Assembly (NCBI GenBank): GCA_009599575.1
Contig: VWND01000009.1
Location: forward strand, 62,001 to 126,000
Direction of reading: 5' to 3'
From: Blumeriella jaapii
Lineage: Eukaryota; Ascomycota; Leotiomycetes; Helotiales; Drepanopezizaceae
Length of the DNA: 64,000 nucleotides
The translations under genes were made by a program, and so were the position numbers. Under the pieces are notes generated by a model that was given only the letters and a program-made list of their open reading frames with translations, was not told the DNA's origin and did no database searches. Positions 1-11,230 of the stretch are shown piece after piece (the stretch's first letter is position 1; each line of letters opens with the position of its first letter).

Positions 1-780
1 TCGTTTTTAAACAAAACCAAAGCGAACGTATTATCGAAGTTATAAACCAAGAAAAATCTCTCTTTTCTATTTACAAAAAAAACGTGAAAGCTCTAGTGCA
101 AAAATATGCCCAGCTATTAAAAGTTACCGAAATCGCTAAAAAACAGCTAATTATTATATTATTTAATCGTTCTGCAAAACCTATTAGCTTGGAAAAGCTT
201 AATAAAAATATCGAAACTTTCGTATTAAAATTTACCGATATTAAGATTCAAGGATTTTAAAACAAAGTCGAAAATTTTATATAATAATAAAAAAAACTTT
301 TTTACGTTAATTCGGATAATAAAAACGATTAAAATAGCTTTTATAATAATTATTTTTTTTAAAATGCGCGAAGCGATTAATTTCGCTAAGCCACCGTAAA
401 AGTAATAGCTGCCCAGTAGCAATCTTTTTATGCTAGCGATCAAAATCAGCGAAACATTAATTATAATAACGATTATTAAAAGAAAAAAGAAAACCAACGC
501 GGAAACCAAAATCGCGGCTATTAAAATAATAAAAGTAATTATCAAAAAAAACCCCGTGGCTTTAAATGCGAATTTTGTGATAACAAAGAAATTTACTGCG
601 AAAAATCTTATATTTGCTTTAAATGCAAAGCATTTAATTTTTGTATAAATAATAATATTTGTTATATTAACAAATACGAAGCGATTTGCTTCGGACCGAC
701 AAAAGCAGAAATAAGCTTTTTTAATAAAGCTGAAAATCAAAGCTGGTTAAACACTATTTATTTAAAAATAAAAAGTACGG
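1..780 (+). pseudogene. gypsy-1 copy A: gag relic (left edge cut)
   Basis: This is the 3' part of a Ty3/gypsy gag gene whose start lies outside the window. Read on the + strand in changing frames, the first 240 bases give a charged helical segment (for example SLEKLNKNIETFVLKFTDI). From about 570 there is a cysteine-rich stretch (CEFC, then CFKC) like a gag zinc knuckle. Many TAA/TAG codons interrupt it. The same sequence recurs at about 22,640-23,400 (copy C) and, inverted, at about 15,850-16,620 (copy B). It is a dead relic. The long stop-free frame on the opposite strand is only a by-product of A/T enrichment. Confidence 0.7.
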
Positions 781-1529
781 AATGGAACGACTGCTTAGAA
801 AACAGAAAAATGCAAAAACGATTTTTATTAATAAAAAAGAAAATATCTCAGAAGGCGTATTAATTAAAAAAAAAATTCTTATTCCAAGCGTAAATAAAAT
901 TTAAATATACGAATAAAAAACAAATACGTATATTGCTAATATAAATATCGCATTTGCAAATATTATAGTTGCATAATTAAATCAGCGAATTATAAAAAAG
1001 CAAAATGCTTTTGTTTTATTCGTCAAATCAATTGGTGTGAAAAAAAACGTCAGAATCGAAAAAGAAAAAGATTTTGGAATTCGAAAAAAAACCGATAAAA
1101 TCATTAAAAAAACGCTTATAATAAAAAAAATTAACGACGATATAAACGATATCGACACCGATATTTCGATTTAAATTATTCAGAAAGTACCAGCTTTTAA
1201 ACGCTTATTATTAATGCGAAGCGAAAAATAAATCGACAAATATATCAGCTCCGAAGCCGTCGACGAAGCTATTAAAAAAATTATAAAACAAAAAATTAAA
1301 TTGAAATTTAGCGATTTATTTAATACAAAAAAAAGATTCGACAAAATTATTAATAAACAAATCCCTATATTAAAAAGAAACGAAAAAGTTAAAATCATCC
1401 GAAAAAAAAACGATTTTAAATTGGAAAAAAACCAGAAAAAAATTTATAATACCGCAATTAATTTAGCCGATAAAAAAAAATCTTCGGAAAAAGTCAGCCT
1501 TTTAACTTTTGTTATAAAAACTTAAAAAT

Positions 1530-4500
1530 CAAAACGACGAAACTGCTTTTATACGGCTATAAAAACGCTAAAAATAAAAATTATATTTGAAAAAAGTACG
1601 ACCGCCCTCGTTTTATTCGATAATAGAGCCGAAGTCAATTGTATAAACCAAAAAACAGCCGAAGCCAATAATATCCCGATTATTACCGACAAACGAATAA
1701 TTTATATTACCGTTAATAAAAACACGATTAAATTTAATAAAATTATACGAAATATAAAAATCGATATTAAAAATATTATTATTTATAAAAACTTTTTAAT
1801 AATAAAAAAATGCTTTTATTCTATTATTTTTGAAATGCTCTAAATTCTGAAAAGTTTCGTTAGTTTTAAATACACCGAGAACGGCCAAATAAAAGCCTTT
1901 TTTTAAAATTAAAACCGATTTTTTTAAAATCAAATTACCGTCGCCGGCGATAAAATCTTTTTAATCGACGTTTTATCGGAAAACGAATAGCCGGCTTTGG
2001 TTTCAAAACAAACGCTGAGCTGTAACAAAACCTGGAAAATACTCGGCTAAAAGCATTCACGTTATTAATCGAAATAGCACCGCGAATAAAAATGGCTAAT
2101 ATTAATATTTTTGGCTATTAATTCGGAAATAAAAGCTTCGAAAATTTCGTTTTCGTATTAAACAAATCCGATTTATATATTTTATCTTTTTGTATTAATA
2201 TCAGCATTTTTTATAAGCGCAAAACTAATAAAATACGATCCGTGAATTTTAGCGAATCCGATGAAAATATCTCCGGAAAAATAAACGATTTAATTTAAAA
2301 AAAATAAAATAACAAAACTATTTCAACCAGTTATTAGCGAATTCGAAGGATTTATTACCGGCCGATTTTCCAACTTATTATTCGGCAGCCGATTTACAAA
2401 AAAACGATTTAATAATTTAGCAATCGGAATCTAATTTTTGCCAAAAAAAAAAAAAGTTTTATACGAAATTTTACGCAACCGAAAAAAAGCTATAGCTTTC
2501 GATTTTACCGAAATAAGCTAATTTAGCTTTGACGTTACGTTTTATATCGATATTAAAACCGTATTTTACAAAGCCTGGCAAAAAAAGACTTTTTCAGTTT
2601 CCAAAGCTTTTTAAAATAAAATAGTCGAAATGCTAAAAAACGAATTAAGCAAAAGATTTTCGAATTTTGCCACGACTTATACAAAAACAAATGGTTTATC
2701 GTTGCGAAAAAAAAAAAAAGCATTTATAAACTTATTATCGTAATCGTCGAAATAAATAAAATAACGATTCGAAACGCTAACGTGCCATTTAACGTCGATT
2801 AATTTTCGAACGAATTTGCAAAATTAATTATCGTTTTCTTTTTCGATTTGTTTTCCGGCTACGATTATTTGGTGTTTAATTTACGATTTCGAAACATAAT
2901 AACAATTCAAATTCTAATCGGTTTACTGCGCATAACGAAAATACTTATAGAAGCCATTAATTCAGTCGTTTAATTCGTAAAAGTCGTGTATAAAATTTTT
3001 ATAATTTGCATTTCTGATATTACTTTTTTTTATATTAACGACGTTAAAATAAAAGGTTCTAAATTATATTATAATAATAAAAAGATTTTTTTTAAAATTC
3101 GGCGTTATATAATAAAATATATTTAAAATATCGACAAAATTATAATTTGCTTCGAAAAAGCCAAGGCTATTATTGGCCCTCGATTAAAATTTTATATGTC
3201 CGAAATAAATATCGTTAATTATATAATTAACAGCGCTAGCCGCTATTTTTAACGAAAAAAAATTGAAAAGATTTGCGAATAAAAAAGATATAAAAACATT
3301 ACCGAAGCTAAAGCTTTTATTAGCGTTATAATTTATTACCGCAATTAAATTAAAAACTTTTTTTAAAAAGCTGCATCCATTTACGCTACGATAAAAAAAA
3401 AAATCGATTTCGTTTAGAAAAAAAAGCAAAGCAAAATTATAAAAGTTTTTAAAAACGATTTTTTATCGGTTTTATCGCTTATACGAATCGATTATAATTC
3501 AAACGCAAAAGAAATTATTTTAATTATCGACGCTAATATTTTCGGTTGGAAAGTTGTATTATAATAAATCGATAAAAACAAAAAACGATATTTTTTACGA
3601 TTCGAAAGCGGCTTATAATTTTTCGCGAAAGCACGCTACGATGCTATTAAACGAAAATGTCGAAGCGCTTTTAAAATAATAAAAAAAATAAAAAGCGAAT
3701 TATACGGCGTATATTTTATTTTAAAAACAAACGCAAAAGTTTTTGTCGACTAATTGAATAAAAAAATTAATAATTTATCAAAAGCGCTCGTTATTAATTA
3801 AATAGCTTGGATGCGACTTATGGATTTCGAAATCAGATATATTAAAAAAATAATTAATATAATAACAAACGGCTTTTTCAAACGAAAACGCTTTTATCCG
3901 TCTGATCTCGCTAAATAAAACGAATAAAATATCGACGAATAGATCGCTGACGAAATCGGCTGCTTTGCTATTTGCGCTTTGGATTTTATAGAGCCGAAAC
4001 CATTCGCGTTGCTATTTCGGCTGGCACCGCGAATAAAAAATATTAATTTTCGGGCCAAAAAAGCATTCGCGTTATTATTTCGGCTAGCACCGCGAATGGA
4101 TTTAATCGAAAACAATCGGAATAAGCCGATTAGCGATAAAAATAAACTTTTGATCGACAATTATAAAACCAAAGATTTTTATTCGATCGCATATTATTTA
4201 ACCACTTTGTTTAAATTATTTAGCGTGCTAAATTATTAGTTTAAATTATTTAAAAACCAAGCTTTCGATTATATTTTAGCCGATAAGAAATTATATAAAA
4301 TAAAAAATAATATATATTAAAAACGCTTAATAATAAATAATAAGGCCGATAAGTTTTAAATTATAAAAAAAGCTTACGAAAAAATATTTTATAAAAAAGC
4401 TAAAGTCATTTATTACCGAATCAAAAACGATTTTTAATAAAAAAAATATTTCGAAGATTGCAAAACCTTCGTTAAAAGCTGTATTTTTTGTTAAAAACGA

Positions 4501-5460
4501 AAGCTTGATTAAGAAAAAAACTTATTATATCCGACGTAATCTTTTGAAATCTGGAAGAAAATCAATTTCGACGTTATACGCGTATTAATTACCGATCGCG
4601 ATTATATATATTTTGTATTCGCTATTAACGATTTATTTAAATAGCCTGAAAAGCGATTTTTCCGAAACGCTATTTCCGAAATTATAACGATTTTTTTTTA
4701 AAAAGACGTTGTATATCGATACGGTTTATTTAGCAAATTAAATATCGATAATAAATTCGAAAACAAAAGCGTTATCGAAACTTTTATAAAAAAATACGGC
4801 ATCCAACGTATTCAAATCTCAGCTTATAATTCGAAAAACAACGGATCCGTTAAACGAGGCCATAAGAATATTTTTAACGGCTTTTTAAAAGCCACTCGAA
4901 AGGGCTATAAGCGTTGATCGCGGAAATTCTCGGAAATGCTTTTTATTATACGTATATATATACACGCCCCTATTAAAATAATCTTATTTTTCATTTAATA
5001 CGGCAAAAACGCTCGATTATTTTTAAAAACAAAATGGCTTATATAAAAGCTTTATAACGTAGTCAAAATAAAAACGAAAATTGACTTATTAATAATAAAA
5101 TCTAAATAGTTCGATTACCGCGATATAAATATAAAAAAAATAATTTTAAAAAAGAAAAAGTATAAGAAAGCAGCTAAAAAAATCTGGAATAAAACCAAGA
5201 TTTTAAAAAAAACGCTAATTAAAAAAAAAAATCTGGTTTTAGTTTACGACGTTTAGCGCGCTATCGACAAATCGGCCGATATTAAATTTGATTATAAATA
5301 GCTCGAATTTTACAAAATATACGAGGCCGAATTAAATAAAAGCTATTATAAGCTTACGGAATTCGATAAAACAAAATTAAAAAAAACGTTCGCCGCCAAC
5401 CGGTTAAAACGATTTTACAAAAAAAACCAGCAAGTTTATTTTTTGGATTTTGATTCAAAC
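1530..5460 (+). pseudogene. gypsy-1 copy A: pol relic (protease, RT, RNase H, integrase)
   Basis: This is a Ty3/gypsy polyprotein relic with domains in the usual order. An aspartic-protease-like segment (LFDNRAEVN, the position of a D-S/T-G-A motif) lies at about 1,600-1,850. The reverse transcriptase is centred near 2,840-3,060; its catalytic box now reads YINDV, from an ancestral YVDD-type box. RNase H lies at about 3,500-3,880 and includes IIDANIFGW and the typical end DFEIRYIK. The integrase core is at about 4,560-4,920 (ITDRD, later SAYNSKNNGSV). A GPY/F-like C-terminal module is at about 5,230-5,430 (YKLTEFD, FAANRLKRFY). In-frame stops occur throughout, so it cannot be active. Copies B and C carry the same gene. 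Domain calls rest on motif recognition, not a profile search. Confidence 0.8.
4001..4098 (+). repeat. two copies of a roughly 35 bp palindrome-ended repeat in gypsy-1 copy A
   Basis: Units at 4,001-4,035 and 4,064-4,098 each begin CATTCGCGTT and end CACCGCGAAT, so their outer bases are inverted (ATTCGCG / CGCGAAT). A third, more diverged unit is at 2,054-2,088. Copy B has the same units inverted at 12,521-12,554, 12,584-12,617 and 14,529-14,562. Copy C has them at 24,694-24,728, 32,654-32,689 and 32,718-32,751. Confidence 0.7.
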
Positions 5461-5629
5461 AGCGACTCCGATTCCAGCGAATCCGACGACGATTTCGACC
5501 AAAGCGATTATATTTTTAAAAAAAAATTCTTTGGAAAAGTTTGAAAACAGCCGATTAATAATCCCGCTACTAAAAACATAATTTAAATCGTTATTCCATC
5601 TATAACCGAAAAAAAAAAAGTGCTTATAA

Positions 5630-6235
5630 AATTGTTTATTAATTATTTTACTATTTTTATTATTTATTATTTTCTTTTTTATTATATATTATTCTATTGT
5701 TTTTGTTTTGCTTGATTATATACATTTTAATTATTTTGTTTTATATATACTGTTTATTTTTAAGATTTTTTTTTATATTGTTTAGGACATTTATTATATT
5801 TTTCTTTGTTTGACTATATTTTTGTTTATCAGAATAAAAGTTTTGTATATATTTAAGCCATATATTTGATACATTTATATTGTTCGTATATTTTACGAAA
5901 ATTATTTTTTATGTATTTTATTATTTGCTACTTTTTGTATTATTTACTTTTTTCGCTGTTCTGTACGAATGCCCGCCTAAACAATTATAATTTATTAAAA
6001 AAACAGTATACGGATTTCCGTAATTTTTAGATACAAATATTCTACAGTCTTCGTATTTTTTTCCAATTACTTTTTAATAAATATAATACATTCCTTTGAT
6101 TAATAAACCTATCGATATTATATTGTTTTTTAAGTAAAGCGTTGCCAAACCTGGCAAATTTATTTTTAATTTACTTTGAAACGGAACTATTATACGCAAC
6201 CTTTTCGAATTTAAGCAAGTATATAATACCGCTAT
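5630..6235 (+). other. gypsy-1 copy A: T-rich non-coding linker
   Basis: This AT-rich, mostly T-rich stretch lies between the end of pol and the extra downstream coding region. No reading frame is supported. The corresponding interval in copy C is about 34,290-34,890, so it is an integral part of the element. Confidence 0.5.
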
Positions 6236-6239
6236 TTTA

Positions 6240-9200
6240 AATTAATAAATAGCTTTCGTAAAAATATTTATAAAGCAATTCGATATAATAATTAAAAACG
6301 TTAACGAATTTCTATTCGATTACGAAAGCTTCGTTAAAACTGAATTCGTTCGCAAAAGCTTTAATTACGATAAATTTCTGCTGAATTACGATAACGCTTT
6401 AAAAATCTTCGCCGAAGCAAAAAAAGCTCGAAATAACAAAAAAAAAGTGACAGACCGAGTATTACGCTTTTTGCCAAATTAATAAAAAAAAAATATTTAA
6501 AAATACGTTTTTAACAAAATCACCGGTATTATTTTATTTCGGCATTTCGCTCGCCTTTTCGAAACTATTACTTTTATTAAAAAAAAAGTCTGAATATTAA
6601 ACGCTTATATTTTTAAAACGCAAACTCTGAAAGCTAACAATTCAAAAGCCCGCAGATTTATAAGCCTTTTTACAGCTGTTTGCAAACTAGTCGACGACGC
6701 TATGCAATCGCTAAAAAAAGTTTTAATCGGCTGCGAAATTCTAAATCTAACTTTTTTTCAAAGCAAAAGTTTAAGCGTCGCTAAATGCGGCATTTTTATA
6801 TCGAAAAAAAAAAACGACGCGATTCCGATATTTTAAACTTACGACAACGAAAAAAACGAAAAAGCTAATATTATTTTCGTTTAGTTCGAAAAAATATACG
6901 CAATAGCAATTAATACTTTTAAAACGGCTAAAACAGCTCGGCGACTTTTATTTTCAATTATCGAAAACGAATTCGAAAACGAAATTAAAAACGTAACGGC
7001 AAACAACCGCTTATTCGAATACAAAAAACCTATTATATTTATAAAAACAATTCCGGAAAAAATAAAAATAAAAAACGTAAAAAAGCGCGCCGATATTTCC
7101 GAAACTTTTTTTATTCGGAAAAGAAAACTATTCACGTCGTTAATAAAAAAAGCATCGCGAATAAAAACAGCCGGAAATCAACGCCGAATTATAAGCTTTA
7201 AGTTAATTAATAAAAAACGCGACGATTTTATAAAATCGAATTTAAAAAATACCGGCATTCCGAAAAAAAAAAATCTAAACGACCCTGAATTTAATTTTTC
7301 GAAATTAAATACGCAAATATCAAAAACGCCTGCTGCGTTTAAAAACGTCGAACCGCTAATATTTTAGATTTTAATAAAAGCATTTAAGATTTCGATTATT
7401 ATACGATTCGACCGAAAAAGCTTAAAAAAAAATATCGAAATTATCGCGGAAAAAATTATATAAAAAACATAAAATTAAATTATTTTGCTTAAAACTTTCG
7501 TTTTCGACGACGAAACGATTTAAAAGTTTTATTTCGACACTTTTATATAAAAGCCAGGTGAATCCGTCAGTTTTTTTCCTTTTGCTTCGAACGAAAACTG
7601 AACCAAGCTTTTTTCGGAAAATTGCAAATATAATACGCTAAAGCAAATAAAAAAGACTTTTGAAAACGGTGACCCGTTTTTATTCGAATTTTTTTTCGCT
7701 AAGAAACTTCGATTTTTTAATTTCGTTTTTACAAATAACGTTAATATTAAAAAAAACGGCAAATTCTGCTATTTTCATATGCGTTATTACGCGGCGTATT
7801 GCGATTTAATTATAAAAAAAATTAACGTTATCGGCTTCGCTAATCGATTTGCTGTTATTAAAAATTCGAATTACGACGTATTCGAAATTGATTTTAATAA
7901 TTAATTTATATTCCGACGAAAAACTGCGAAAACTATTTAAGCGCGTGCGAAAATTTACCTGGGCTACGCAAATTTTAAAGCAGACTCTAAAGCATTTAGC
8001 GTAATTATAAAACTCGACTAAAACGTAAAAAAATAAAAGCAACGAATATTTTCAAAAGCCGATTTTTCTGGCCTTTCGACCGAAAATGTGTTTTAAAATC
8101 TATCTGAACTAAACTGCGAATTTGTTAATTACGTAAAGTTTTACAACGGAAAAAACAAGCTATTATTGTATTTTATAAAAAAAAAGATAGTTATATATAA
8201 GCATTATTTTCGACTGGTTAAAACCCAAAAAACGCTTACAGCCTTTTTCGCTAATATGCTTTACAATCTTATTTAATAAGCTTTTAAAATGCACCCCGGC
8301 TTTTACTTCGCTGTTTTAATTATTCGGAACTTCGGAAACTGCCGTTTCGTAGCTTATTTTAACGTTCCGATCGCTTTAGATTTCGCTGATTCCGACCGTA
8401 TTATAATTATAAAATTCGATATCGCCGATTTTTAAAAAAAAAAAAAAATCGAAAATCTTATCGACGCCATTTTCGACTATTACGTTTTGCCTGTATTCGC
8501 GCATAATTCGGAAATAATCGAAGTTTATTTGCAATTATACTACGACGCCAAACTAATTAAAACCATTTAGAAAAGCCCAGCTTTTTCGTATTTTAACGCG
8601 TTTAAAACAGTGGCTTCGGTTATTTTATCGGACTACGAAACCGAAAGCTACGAAATAAAAAATAAAATAATTTTTATCAGCTTTTCGATTAAATAAAAGG
8701 TTTTTATTAAATTCAGAACCCAAAAAACCGACGGCGCAATACTAATTTATTCGAATAATTATACGACGCAAAAATACAAAAACTATTTCGAAAACGATAA
8801 TCCGATAAATAATCTAATATTATTTATATTGCGGCGAAAATAATTATAATATCTTCGGTGGTTTCGATTACAAACGATTATTTTCGAATTATTCCGTAGA
8901 ATAGTTTTTTTTACAGGCTTCGAAATCTTTTCAAAAGCATTCGTCGGCAAATAACCGTAGTCCGACCCATTAGTTTTACGGAAAGCAAAAGCGTTAATCG
9001 GTTTTAATCACGACGAATTAATCGATTACTTTCATAATTTTAATACAAAACTTTTCAGCGCTTTTTGCAAAACGTGGAACCACGTTTAAAAGCTGAAATT
9101 TACTATTTACGAAAAAAAATTATAAAAAGCATTCGTCGCAGCGACGCTTAATAATATTATCGACGAAAAAGCTATTAAAACGTTCGTAAGCTTAAACGAT

Positions 9201-9370
9201 ACTTCGACTAATATTTTATCGAGCCACTTTTTAAAAAAACAAAATAAACAAAATAATTCGAACGATAAGCGAAACGCTACCTTTTCGCAGAAGCCAATTG
9301 CAAAAAGGCCAAAAACGGGCTAGAAGACCGAAAAAGTGTAGAACTAAAAAGTTCGGTTTTTGATTAATTA
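6240..9370 (+). pseudogene. gypsy-1 copy A: extra coding region after integrase (ORF3 relic), unrecognised
   Basis: About 3.1 kb between the integrase and the 3' LTR still reads as protein on the + strand in pieces broken by stops. Examples are SRIKTAGNQRR near 7,160, a tyrosine/acid-rich piece SDYETESYEIKN near 8,630, and a lysine/arginine/asparagine-rich C-terminus near 9,240-9,330. Copy C carries the same region at about 34,900-38,060 with independent mutations. It is therefore part of the element and not a chance neighbour. I do not recognise a family. Possibilities are an envelope-like or accessory ORF, or a captured host gene. Ordinary fungal Ty3/gypsy elements end shortly after the integrase, so this length is unusual. 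Confidence 0.5.
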
Positions 9371-9469
9371 ATTTTTAAATCATATAAAATAAATTAAATT
9401 GCATTTATTAAAATTATGTTTTTCTTTGGTCGTAGTCAAAAACGATTACGTATGTTGTTTGAAACAGAA

Positions 9470-9736
9470 TATAAAACGGTAATACTTTGTATTAATAAAA
9501 GTTGATAGTTTTAGCTATAGTCGAAGCATAAACCTTTTCGAAATCCCCTGCCATTAACTACCTTCAACAGGTATAAAAGCAAAGCATTTTTTTAAATAAT
9601 ACTATAAGCACGCAGTTTAATTCATACCTTTACTTATTTTTCTTTTCCTTTTTTCAGTTTCTTCTAGGGATTTCCTAGACTATCTTACCCACCGATATGT
9701 GGCCGTATCAGTCTGGTTTTCCTACCTACTTTTACA
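9470..9736 (+). repeat. gypsy-1 copy A: 3' LTR (267 bp)
   Basis: This LTR starts TATAAAACGG (mutated from TGTAAAACGG, which survives in copy C) and ends ACTTTTACA. It contains a TATA-like GTATAAAAGCAAAGC and a conserved 3' segment TGGCCGTATCAGTCTGG. Five copies occur in the window: here, 17,908-18,174 (-), 21,081-21,346, 38,120-38,383 and 45,207-45,473. This copy shows mainly G-to-A changes on the + strand. Confidence 0.85.
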
Positions 9737-9749
9737 ATAATCCCCACGA

Positions 9750-10863
9750 TTTTAGCAAACCAAGCTTCGTACGAAGCTAGCTAAGCTTAACTTTTATTTT
9801 ATAAAAACCGACAACTGCGTTTATATTAATAAAACCACTAAGATTTGCATCGTTATTTACGTCGACGATTTTTTAATATTAGCCAAAAAAAGCTTTGTCT
9901 TCGATAAATTCAAAAAAAATTTGCATACTTTTTTCGATATGCAGTCGCAAAAAAAACAAAATATTTTTTAAATATTCGTATTATTAAAAATAAAATAATA
10001 TATATTATTTCTTTCTGCCAAAATGCTTATATTAATAAGATTTTAAACAAATTCGGTATATTTAATTGCAAAAGCGCAATTACGCTTTTTGCGTCGGATT
10101 CCGAAGTTTATATAATTAAATTCGAAGGCCAAATCATATTTTACGATATTAAATTATATTAATCGATTTGCGGCTTTTTATAATATCTCGCTATTTAAAT
10201 ACGCTAGGATATTATATATTATTGCTTTGTTTTAATTAAATTTTTTACAAATCCGTTTTTATAATATATCGCCGCCGCCAAACGCGTAATATAATACTTA
10301 TAAAAACAAAAATATTTTGCCTAATATTTGAAAAACAAATCACGGATAAAACTAAAATAAAGCTATATAGCTTTTGCGATTCTGATTAGGCTGAAGCCCG
10401 AATAAATAAGGTATTATATAATAGTGCTGCGTTTTTTTTTGCAAAGGCTGTTTTTACAATTATTTCAAAACGCCAAATTATCGTTGCCTTTTTTTTTACT
10501 AAAACTAAATACGTTGCTATATGCAAATTCGCTTAAAAAGCCGCTTGGATTCGCCAAATTCTACAAAAAATAAATTACAATCGTTCAAATATTTAATATA
10601 TCGAAATGAATTGCGATAGCCAGAAAGCTTTTTTATTGGCTGAAAACCCCGAATATTACCAACGTACGAAACATATTAATATTAAATACTATTACGTTCG
10701 TTCCGAAGTTGCTACTAATAGGCTAGATTTATACTACGTTCAGAGCAAAAATAATACAGCTGACGGCTTTACAAAGCCATTTTCGGAAACTAACCACGTT
10801 GCATAATATAAGCTGCTAGGCTTACAACTACTCGATTTAAAAGTCTAGTGCATGGAAAAAGGG
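9750..10863 (+). pseudogene. Ty1/copia relic: RT and RNase H 3' end
   Basis: This is the 3' part of a Ty1/copia pol gene. The reverse transcriptase core is recognisable at 9,852-9,884 (IYVDDFLILA), preceded by a TDNCVYI-like stretch. The RNase H end, at 10,606-10,806, is a 66-codon stop-free piece with KHINIKYYYVRS and NTADGFTKPF, both signature copia sequences. A purine tract (GGAAAAAGGGA) at about 10,853-10,863 is in the position of the polypurine tract. The 5' part is missing because gypsy-1 copy A is inserted immediately to the left. The gene is mutated and broken between these islands. Confidence 0.85.
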
Positions 10864-11227
10864 ATATATTATATATACAAATATGGGAGGTTTTACAGCG
10901 CTTTTTAAAAACGCTGAATTTACTTTTAAAATATACAAAATAAATGACGTATAAAACATATATAACGTTATAGCTAGTTTTTTTTTATTAACAGGCGCAT
11001 TGCAGTCAGCTTTAAAGCTGCTATTGCACGCTGTTAAAAAGGTGTGTTGCTAAATTAAATGTTACGTGTTACTTATATAACTGATTGCCAAAACAACTAG
11101 TTTCCGAGTACCGTGCACGCTTTATAAAGGCGTACATCCTACCTAGAATACTACCATAAGTCAACCAACCCTATCGTATGTGCATTTATTGCTCCCTCTG
11201 CCTACTAACTAGTCAAAGATACTAGCA
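10864..11227 (+). repeat. possible copia 3' LTR
   Basis: This stretch directly follows the copia polypurine tract and ends where inverted gypsy-1 copy B starts. It is less AT-rich than its surroundings, has a TATA-like TTTATAAAGG near 11,122, and ends ...ACTAGCA. No second copy is in the window, so the ends are inferred from position only. Confidence 0.4.
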
Positions 11228-11230
11228 ATA

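Noticed and set aside
225..740. 171-codon open frame on the - strand, repeated at 15,874-16,389
   Set aside because: It is antisense to the gag relic of gypsy-1 in both copies. A/T enrichment removes stops from that strand, and the predicted residues are almost only Ile, Leu, Phe and Lys. Not a gene.
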